Shown here piece after piece: positions 55,852 to 64,000 of a stretch of 64,000 nucleotides of DNA. The stretch is from Petunia secreta (lineage: Eukaryota; Streptophyta; Magnoliopsida; Solanales; Solanaceae). Both the position numbers and the translations under genes were made by a program. Where the stretch lies: positions 30,739,001 to 30,803,000 of the forward strand of contig JARKIP010000017.1 in assembly GCA_029990175.1 (NCBI GenBank), read 5' to 3'. Numbering within the stretch: position 1 is the stretch's first letter; every line of letters starts with the position of its first letter. The notes under the pieces were generated by a model that was not told the DNA's origin, ran no database searches, and was given only the letters and a program-made list of their open reading frames with translations.

Positions 55852-57184
55852 AACGCACACGCAAATATACGCGGTCGACAAGTAATAAAATGATACGTAG
55901 AGTATCGTTCCCACGAGAACTATTCAGACTGACGCTTAACAAACAATTTCTAACAACTATTCAGGGATCTTTTCCAATAGTGAGAGTTTTAGTAACTAAA
56001 GAACAATAATTAAAATGATGGAAATTCAGTCAAACAATGGAGCAAACGTTGGTTGTTAACAATATTAAGGAGACGGTCCAGGGTCAGAGTTACGAACAAT
56101 CCAGTTGAGTTTTCCAATCGATTCCACTTCTTAAATCCCGGATTACTAACTAACAGAGTAAATGTACCTATGAAAATCTTTCGATTCTTCACAGTCTATG
56201 CAAGCTACTCCAATCCCTATATGTCTATGGGTTGAATCACGTGCACATATTAACGAATTATGTAATTAGTTAAGCTAGACGAGCAAGTATATGTCTATCC
56301 TACTCACAAATTGGTTCCCCAATGCCCGGGTTCAGAAACTAGCCCTATTCTTTCTTATTGCATTAATAAATTCTCTCTTTCGAGTTCAATCTAAAAATCA
56401 TAGATAATACATAATTATCGAGCTCTAACAATTACAAAAGTGAAATCAAGAAAGAATAAGTAACCCGTTATGTGATTCAATTAATGGGAATCAATCTTCA
56501 CACATCAACTTTCATGAAATACTCTAACCCTAGAATGTAAAAATTAGCCACGCATATTCATAATCACAAGGCAATGAATTGATGAAATAATGATGTAAAT
56601 GATTAAATAGATGAAAGAATAGGAATTAAACCCTTGTTCAATGAAGTATGGTGCTCTCAAATTGCTCCAAAGTCTGAACTCCTATCAAAAACTAAGTAAA
56701 AGAGTATTTATAGGGTTTAGAAAGGCCTAGTAATAAGTTACACCTAAGCCTAGACGAAATAGGAAGTCCAAAAACGCTCCAGGGGCGCTATAGCTGGCGC
56801 CCCGCGCCCCCAAAACGCGCTGACACAAGCAGAACCCGTCGAAATCCGGGCGCCTTGGCCACGCCCTGCGCTGAGAAAAGCGCCAGAAGGCTGGGCGCCT
56901 TAGCTGGCGCGGTGCGCCACTCAACGCTCCAGGCATTTCTTACCTTGCCTTGCTCCGCAGCTCGCGTCGTGTTATGCCTTCGTGTGCTCGATCCAATCCT
57001 CAATCAAAATCCAATCTTTTCTTGCTCGATCATGCTCTTTAAAGCTCCAATTACACTTCATAACGACCTACACACACGCGGCACAATATCAGTGAAAAAT
57101 CACATTCATAAACTAGAAATCGGACGAATAAAATACTCAAACGTGAGGAAATATTAAGGAAATATAGGCATAAAATGCCAAACA
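55852..57184 (-). mobile_element. 3' LTR of the Athila element (1333 bp)
   Basis: Minus strand starts TGTTTGGCATTTTATGCC at 57184, directly after a GTGTGGGGTGGTGA purine tract, and ends TTGGGAACAACA at 55852. Near the end it has GGGAACGATACTCTACG, common in Athila-type LTRs. A GGCGC-rich patch lies at 56780-56920. ORFs within it (56727-57157) are artefacts of that patch. Confidence 0.8.
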
Positions 57185-59034
57185 TCACCACCCCACACTT
57201 GTACCTTTGCTCGCCCTCGAGCAAGTCACTACTAACTTCCCAACCTAGGTAGAACAGGTCTGCCTATGACTATGGTAGATACCGACCATTGAACAAATGC
57301 ACACATGACTACTATGGGTCCAACAAACATGCCAACAATTTATCAAACTCAAAACATGAGAACAACCACCCCAAGATAACTCAAATGCATACACCAACTC
57401 ATTGCAACCATGCTCCCACAAAATCACACCTATCTACTCAACCAAGAAGCCACGACTTCACCTATTTCATGCAAACCATGTGCCATCACCAAAATGAAGC
57501 AAGAAAGTGTCCCCCAAATATCACACACAACAATGAATATCAAAAATAGAACGGGGACAATAGCATGGAAAGAATTCACTCACTCTCATGAAAATCTCAC
57601 ATGTCACACACGATGCACCATAGGCTTGCCCGTAGTATAGGACTCCACTAATGTAAGCTCACTCCAATCGGGATTAATTAAGACTTTAAAAAGATCGTAA
57701 TGTAGGCTAAAGGGCTGGTAGGATACATATGGGTAATAGTGACTACCTCCCTAAGCACTTTAATACATCACAATTAATTTAAGCACAAATCTCATCAAAG
57801 CCACCCAATCAACAACTTTCACACGCACATTCTCAACAAGTAGCACATTATTTTTTAAGCACAACACTAGCAAGGATGGATATTCTTCTCTCTTTATTTC
57901 TTTTTCCCATTTTTTTTTTTCAACTTTGCTCTTTTTTTTTTCATTTGTTTTCTTTTTCTATTCATTTCTTTCCAACCTTGCCAATGCTCATAAACAACTA
58001 CTACACAATTCATTACATATTCCCCTCATTGGTTCCACTCAAAAACCTCCCAATATTTCAACCACAACTCCACATTAATATCACATTATCAATTAAAGTG
58101 CTTAAGGAGTAAAGGGCCAAAAGAGAACAATTTAGAACAAGTGGGTAGGCTCGGGGTATGGGTGCCAACAAAAAGGTCAAAGAAATCACAACAATCACGT
58201 CCAAGGTGTATATGTAAGGGTATGCAAATCAAAAGAAGACCTGTATCATTTCCCGACTAGAGCAAACCTAGGATTTCGCTTTGCACACACACGGGGCAAG
58301 TTCTAGACACCAATATGCAAACATGGAGTAAAATAAGAATATGCCTCACAACACACATTGCACACGATCCACACAAAAAAGGCTCCATCACATCTCTCAA
58401 TCAAGCATTTAGGGTGCAACTTGTGGAAAATTAAGCACTAATGCACAAAGGTTCACAACAAAGTCAAGCAAGTGGACGCAAGCATCTCAAGGGGGTCGTT
58501 CCATTTTTTCTCTAGGCATGCATCACAATTTAAAACCAAAGGACACCACAAATAGCACATGCAACAAGTTCAAGTCCACCGGTATCAAACAAATCAAAGG
58601 CACCTAGCATTCTACCTATTTCATTCGTCTAGGATCACCTATACTAACTTTTCTAATCCTAAAAATAAAAACTACCTGGTTCAAAGGTCTTCCCGTGGAA
58701 AAGAACCGAGACCATAAGAAAAACCACGGGGTGGATGACAAGTACCACTAATAAAGACTAAAAGGAAAATCTTTTTGGAATTTTTCATTGGTTTTCTAAT
58801 TTTTTTTCAAATTTTTTTCATATATTAAAGCACGAAACAAATCAAAATAAAGTCAAGTGACAAAAGAAAATCCTACGGTACATGCATCCCTAACCTCAAA
58901 AATAAAGGGGAGTTCCCCACCCCATACTTAAAACTAAGCAATGTCCTCAGTGCGACAAAGAAGCAAGTGCAAAAGTAAAGGAAACTTCCCTGAAGGCAGC
59001 CGGCCTACACTGGGTGGTGCGCTGGAGTGCGGTC
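57185..59034 (-). other. Athila 3' UTR
   Basis: About 1.85 kb without a supported gene. It contains poly-T and A-rich runs near 57905-57940 and a second purine tract (AAGTATGGGGTGGGGAAC on the minus strand near 58915-58930) next to the env-like ORF. ORFs at 57289-57640 and 57876-58112 have no recognisable content. Confidence 0.55.
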
Positions 59035-60293
59035 CTAGTCCTCCTCCTCTCCATCAGTGGCACCTCCCTCAGCATCAGTCTCCACAGCCTCACTGTCCGG
59101 ATCACGGTCAACAATATCCGAATCAGTGTTCTCATCCTCCTCCGGGGGCATCTCTACTGCCTGAGTCATACCCAACAGGCTTCTCGAAGACTCCAATAAA
59201 GGCACTGTGCGATCAAGAGCCGCCATATCCATGCCAGCCTGTCGGGCCATGTGCTCCATCATCAAGTAGTGACGTGCGGACAAGTTGGCGTCTCTGTCCC
59301 GCCACTCGTCTGCCGTCAGGCGCACTGGTGCAGTAGTGGTCACACCCTTCACCGCGGCGATATCAAAAGGCTTCTCAATGTCGGGGACAATGCGATCCCC
59401 GACCTCATCAACTGGGACTCCAGCCTGCTCCAGATACCGAGTAAGAATGTTCCCAAAATACAAACGGCTACATGTCTTCGACTGCCTTTGCTCTCTCATC
59501 AACCTCAGCACGTAGTAGCCGATGTTAACCGGCCTCCCGGTCATGAAAAAGTAAACCATGCACGCCCGAGTCTTGATGACCTTGGTATAATGAGATGAAG
59601 GCAAGATGCGTACATTTATCAATCTCATCCACACTCGAGCTGTTTTCAAAAATTGTGAAAAGAACATGAATTTGTGTCTTCCTGACTCAGTTCGCTCCCA
59701 CCTATGAGTGGAGCTCTCACCACACAATGTCTCCTGCATAGCCTTCTAATCACACTTCCTAATAAAGTCCCTCAGCTCGTCATATTCGGGGTCCTCTACC
59801 CCCAAGAAAGCGTTCAATGCAGTGTGGTCCAATCTCACCTTCTCACCCCGAATAGTAACCATATCATCATCTCTCTATACTACATCCGGATCCCAATTGG
59901 CATAGAGCTCCTGTACTAGGTCGAGGTTGGCATGCCCCGGACTCTCAAAGACCGAGTCCCAATGCAAGGCATGAATAGCATCACCCATACCTCGAAACTT
60001 TTGCATCAATCTCGTCTTGTCAATGGCTTGCTCGGGAATGTACCCCGCAAGCCTCACACTCTTGTACCAAGCTTGGCACTCACCCTTCTTCACAAAAGAG
60101 AGACCAAATCGCGTCTTGCCCCGGGCCTTGGAATAGGCACCGCATCTTTAGGAATTCTAGCCTTGGCCTTTGACTTGGCCTTGGGCTTGGCCGGTGCCTT
60201 GCCTTTTGGCTTGCTAGATGAAGGCCCGGCTTAGAGTGATCTCTTTGGAGCCGAGGTGGATGAAGAGCTTGGTTTGTGGGGTGTTACAACCAT
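59035..60293 (-). pseudogene. Athila env-like ORF (putative plant transposon protein domain)
   Basis: Starts at ATG 60293 (MVVTPHKPSSSSTSAPKRSL) and is about 420 codons long. A Ser/Lys/Ala-Pro-rich basic N-terminus (KAPAKPKAKSKAKARIPKD) precedes the conserved domain: CQAWYKSVRLAGYIPEQAID, WDSVFESPGHANLDLVQELY, then RLINVRILPSSHYTKVIKTR, FFMTGRPVNIGYYVLRLMRE. The tail is acidic (DADANL-type to DAEGGATDGEEED). Only about three in-frame stops interrupt it, near 60236, 59878 and 59748. The last two fit CAG to TAG and TGG to TAG. I see no signal peptide or transmembrane segment, so envelope function is doubtful. The domain is the one Pfam calls putative plant transposon protein. Confidence 0.75.
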
Positions 60294-61504
60294 GGTGCCT
60301 ACAACAAACAAGAATACCAATGTGAGATGTCAATTTAAGCACAAGATTTCAATTCAAGCACAATTGGTAGGACACCACCCCACACTTATCGCTCATTCTA
60401 TGTATCAACAATTCAACTCAATAACACGAGCGACCCCACACTTAGCTAAACTATCATTGCATAAAATTGCCACGTTTGTGGACTTCATGATCAAGCTAGT
60501 GGGGGTTACAAAATAGCTTATTTTTATGCATATGCGACACTCAATGTTCATCTTAAGCCTAAGGATAGCATTGCTACTCAAGAATTCACAATATTAGGCA
60601 ATTTTCATAGTTGAGGTTTTTTCACAAACACTTGGTGTGCACAATATTCAACTTTCAATTTCAATGGCTAATGTAATGTGATAACCCTCCCAAATTGTTG
60701 GAAGATCCCTTTTTACAAGTACACAAGCTAACCATGAAGCATAATAATCAATCTAAGAAATTTAAGATCAAATTCTAATCACAAGCTTGCACACTAGTAA
60801 AGGAATTTACCATGGAAAGAGATTGTTAACTAACATGTAACGGAGAGAGAAGAGAGAGAATTTACTTACTTGAAGATGTTAGATTGAGTGGAGAAGAACT
60901 TGTGATGAATTCCAAGAATTAGGAGTGAGTTGTGGGAGATTTTGGGAGTGTTTTGAGAGAAAATAATGAAGAAAAGGGGAGGGGATCGGGTAAAGAGGGG
61001 AAAGGGGATCTGGGTCGCAGGTTAAAACCCGTTTGGACCCGGATTTTACCGAAAAATTGCCTGGCGCGGTAACCCACGCGGCGCGCCCCAAAGGCGCTTG
61101 GAATTTTCAACAATCTGCCTGCCTCGGCACTTTGGGAGGCGCGGGGTGCTCCCATCGTGCCTAGGCTTTTTGCTTCAGGTGTCCTCAGGCGCTTTGGGAG
61201 GCATGGGGCGCTCCCAAATGCGCCCGAGCAATTTTTTTTGTACCAATTTTTGATTCCAAGTGCGAACCCAAGCACGGGACATGCCTCAAAGCGTCCCATA
61301 CCCCTCAATACATTAATTGCATCTCGTTTAGCACTCCTGACACCTACAAAAACGACACAACAAAACAAAAACTACGTGACACTATAAAACACAAAACAAC
61401 TAAACTATTCCTCCCGAGAAGCGCCTTATTTAACGTCATGGCACGACGAGTATCAATCATGGGTCCCTCAAAGTAATGGAGGTACGATGATTCACCGAAC
61501 CTCC
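60294..61504 (-). other. Spacer between Athila integrase and env-like ORF
   Basis: No gene supported. It contains a GGCGC-rich patch at 61060-61230 (GCGCGGGGTGCTCCC, TGGGAGGCATGGGGCGCTCC) resembling the patch in the LTR. The minus-strand ORF 60919-61368 is a product of that composition. Confidence 0.5.
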
Positions 61505-62643
61505 TCAATAATGCTTCACCCTTTGGCCATTCACCAAGAACGTCTTCTCCGAATTGGGGGCTCTCAATTCAACCGCTCCATGTGCGGTAACACGAACTAC
61601 TTCAAACGGCCCCGACCATCTAGACTTCAGCTTGCCCGGAAATAGTTTCAACCTCGAGTTGAACAATAACACCAGCTGCCCGGGCTCAAACTGATGACGC
61701 TCAATATGCTTGTCATGCCACTTCTTTGTCCGTTCCTTATACAATTTTGCATTTTCATAGGCATGGAAACGAAACTCTTCAAGCTCATGCAATTGAAGCA
61801 TTTTCTTCTCACCCGCCATGGCCATATCAAGATTGAGCTTTTGAATTGCCCAATATGCTTTATGCTCTAGCTCAACGGGCAAGTGACAGGCCTTACCATA
61901 AACAAGCCTATATGGAGAAGTTCCAATAGGCGTTTTAAATGCAATCCGATAGGCCCAGAGAGCATCATCTAACTTTATAGCCCAGTCCTTCCTCGAGGCA
62001 TTCACAGTCTTCTCAAGGATTTGCTTGATCTCTCTATTAGACACTTCAACTTGGCCACTAGTTTGGGGATGATAAGATGTTGCCACCTTGTGGCGAACCC
62101 CATACTTGGCCAACAATTTATTGAACAACCGGTTGCAAAAATGCGTACCTTCATCACTGATTATAGCCCGCGGTGTCCCAAAACGAGTGAAAATACTTTT
62201 CTTCAAGAATTTCACAACAGCACTCGCATCATTTGTTGGAAATGCCACAGCCTCCACCCATTTAGACACATAATCAACCGCCACGAGAATATATCTATGG
62301 CCCATGGAAGGTGGGAACGGACCCATAAAGTCAATCCCCCAACAATCAAACAGCTCAATCTCCAGAATATTGTTCAAGCACATCTCGTGACGCCTAGATA
62401 TAGTACCCGTTCTTTGGCAACGATCACATTGCTTGACCAAAGCATGAGCATCTTTAAATAAAGTAGGCCAAAAGAAACCAGACTGAAGTACCTTTGCAGC
62501 TGTTCGATCTCCACCAAGATGGCCACCATAAGGAGAGGAATGGCAGCTCTGTAGAATCAGCTCAACTTCTTCCCTTGGAATGCATCTCCTAGCTAATTGG
62601 TCAGGGCCTATCTTGTACAAATAAGGCTCATCCCACACATAAA
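61505..62643 (-). pseudogene. Athila integrase
   Basis: Open for about 377 codons after a single TGA. The finger is HSSPYGGHLGGDRTAAKVLQ then CDRCQRTG. The core has all three acidic residues: CWGIDFMGPFPPS, AIISDEGTHFCNRLFNKLLA and SGQVEVSNREIKQILEKTVN. The C-terminal domain follows (GQLVLLFNSRLKLFPGKLKS, GPFEVVRVTAHGAVELRAP). The chain ends VNGQRVKHY. Residues needed for strand transfer look intact. The upstream stop fits CGA to TGA, so read-through or a related intact copy could supply activity. Confidence 0.88.
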
Positions 62644-62644
62644 A

Positions 62645-64000
62645 TCAGCTCTCATGAAGGAGTTTGCGCCTTTGCTCAGCTGTAGCCTCAGGAGGATACA
62701 CATTACTCACAATTAGGTTCACCATATCAGCATACCATGGCACCTCGGCTGCAGCTAAAGCAAAAAGCTGCTCATCAGGGAATACCTCTTTAATCTCAGG
62801 CCCTTCATCTACATGATCTCTATTCTCCAGCCTTGACAAATGATCACCTACTTGATTCTCAGTCCCCTTGCGATCTCGAATTTCAACATCAAACTCTTGC
62901 AATAAGAGAACCCATCGAATTAGCCTAGGCTTGGAATCCTTCTTCTCAAACAAATACCGGATTGCGGCATGATCAGTGTAGACAACAACACGACTGCCAA
63001 CCAAATAAGATCTGAATTTATAAAAAGCATACACTACGGCTAGCAACTCCTTCTCAGTGTTGGTATAATTGGATTGGGCTTCATCAAGAGTCTTGCTTGC
63101 ATAATAGATGGAGTGAAAGATTCTTCCAATTCTTTGGCCTAGAACAGCCCCAATAGCATTGTCACTCGCATCACACATCAATTCAAATGGCAAAGACCAG
63201 TCAGGAGCAATGATGATTGGTGCAGTCACCAACCTTTTCTTCAACTCTTGAAATGCCTTGAGACAAGCATCATTAAACTCAAATTTCATATCTTTCTCCA
63301 ACAACTTACACGTGGGATTAGAAATTTTGGAGAAGTCCTTTATGAAACGCCTATAGAAACCTGCATGTCCCAAGAAACTACGCACCCCCTTAACGGAGAT
63401 AGGTGGTGGTAATTTCTCAATAGCCTCAATCTTTGCTTTATCTACCTCGATCCCTTGTTTTGACACCTTGTGCCCAAGTACTATGTCTTCTTGAACCATA
63501 AAGTGACATTTTTCCCAATTCAGCACCAAATTTGTTTCTTCACAAAGGCTCAGCACAGCATCTAATTTTTTCAAGCAATCGTCAAAGAAATCACCAACTA
63601 CTGAGAAATCATCCATGAACACCTCTACAAATTTTTCCACCATGTCGGTGAAAATAGACATCATGCACCGCTGAAAAGTCCCCGGGGCAGTACATAACCC
63701 AAACGGCATCCTCCTAAATGCATAGGTGCCATATGGACAAGTAAATGTAGTCTTCTCTTGATCTTCAGGGGCTATCACAATCTGATTGTAGCCCGAATAC
63801 CCATCCAAGAAACAATAATGCTCATGCCCAGCAAGTCTATCCAGCATTTGATCAATAAAGGGAAGTGGGAAGTGGTCTTTCCTGGTGGCCTTGTTCAGCT
63901 TCCTATAATCAATGCAAATTCGGCACCCTGTGACTGTTCTTGTAGGAATCAACTCATTATGTTCATTCTTCACCACTGTCATGCCCCCTTCTTTGGAACA
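62645..64000 (-). pseudogene. Athila reverse transcriptase and RNase H
   Basis: Open for 445 codons from 63982, with a one-base loss at about 63985 that breaks the KKGGM motif at the window edge. Reverse transcriptase: CRICIDYRKLNKATRKDHFP, FLDGYSGYNQIVIAPEDQEK, FRRMPFGLCTAPGTFQRCMM and the catalytic VFMDDFSVVG (F-M-D-D form). RNase H: FELMCDASDNAIGAVLGQRI, SNYTNTEKELLAVVYAFYKF and VVYTDHAAIRYLF, with all acidic residues kept. It ends in LLHES followed by the TGA that separates integrase. Confidence 0.9.

Larger units (their letters stand above)
55852..64000 (-). mobile_element. Ty3/gypsy Athila retrotransposon, 3' part
   Basis: Minus strand: reverse transcriptase, RNase H, integrase, an env-like ORF, long 3' UTR and 3' LTR. 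The pol wording (MTVVKNEHNELIPTRTVTG, ATRKDHFPLPFIDQMLDRLA) and the large ORF downstream of pol with a plant transposon protein domain are typical of Athila. Gag and the 5' LTR lie beyond 64000. Pol is interrupted by only one stop within the window and a one-base loss at its very right edge. Confidence 0.9.

Noticed and set aside
58941..59598. Plus-strand ORFs of 61-131 codons
   Set aside because: Shadows of the Athila env-like ORF on the minus strand.
59035..60293. True retroviral-type envelope gene
   Set aside because: No signal peptide or transmembrane helix is visible; the conserved part is a plant transposon protein domain, so only env-like by position.

Overview
This is nuclear plant DNA, AT-rich, gene-poor and crowded with transposable elements. 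The LTR-retrotransposon families (two Tat-lineage Ty3/gypsy elements with a second RNase H, one Athila, a third gypsy gag, two Ty1/copia), the RTE-type LINE tails, the Stowaway and CACTA elements and the intron position of the one host gene all indicate a eudicot. The wording of the repeats looks like Solanaceae. The genus cannot be settled from the sequence alone.

Layout. 1-9599: 3' part of a plus-strand Tat element (reverse transcriptase, RNase H, second RNase H, integrase, a 3' UTR with a 42-bp minisatellite, then a 4.2-kb 3' LTR). It sits inside the gag of a minus-strand gypsy element (9600-12176, with primer-binding site and start of LTR). 11.6-12.8 kb holds GCGATCGC-rich islands, and 12.93-14.06 kb a 60/120-bp higher-order tandem array of palindromes. 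14.35-22.26 kb is an unusual block, probably a decayed DNA transposon. It is filled with GTATACC-GGTATAC hairpins and carries a Ulp1-protease fragment and a captured piece of ribosomal protein S5 (uS7). 22.65-23.17 kb: one Stowaway-like MITE nested in another. 24.25-24.73 kb: RTE LINE tail. 25227-30418: a copia element with both LTRs and an internal 5' deletion.

31808-33932 (minus) is the only convincing host gene, a two-exon polyol/monosaccharide transporter of the PLT6 type that appears intact. 34868-35283 is a 5'-truncated L1-type LINE with a perfect 11-bp target-site duplication. 36982-41350 is a second, minus-strand copia, interrupted by a complete 447-bp TRIM at 38845-39291.

41351-about 50340 is a second Tat element, truncated at its 5' end. 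Between its integrase and its terminal LTR promoter lies an antisense, multi-exon gene with its own TATA box, a Transposase_28-like domain and a long coiled coil. 50.76-52.47 kb holds two short inverted-repeat DNA elements. 52863-53965 is a non-autonomous CACTA element with a perfect CCA target duplication. 55852-64000 is the 3' portion of a minus-strand Athila element (LTR, 3' UTR, env-like ORF, integrase, RNase H and reverse transcriptase), whose pol is almost open.

The retroelement reading frames are broken by frameshifts and by stops, many of which fit C-to-T or G-to-A changes, as expected of methylated, silenced copies. The most interesting items for follow-up are the antisense spliced gene in the second Tat element, the hairpin-rich Ulp1/S5 block and the palindromic higher-order array.
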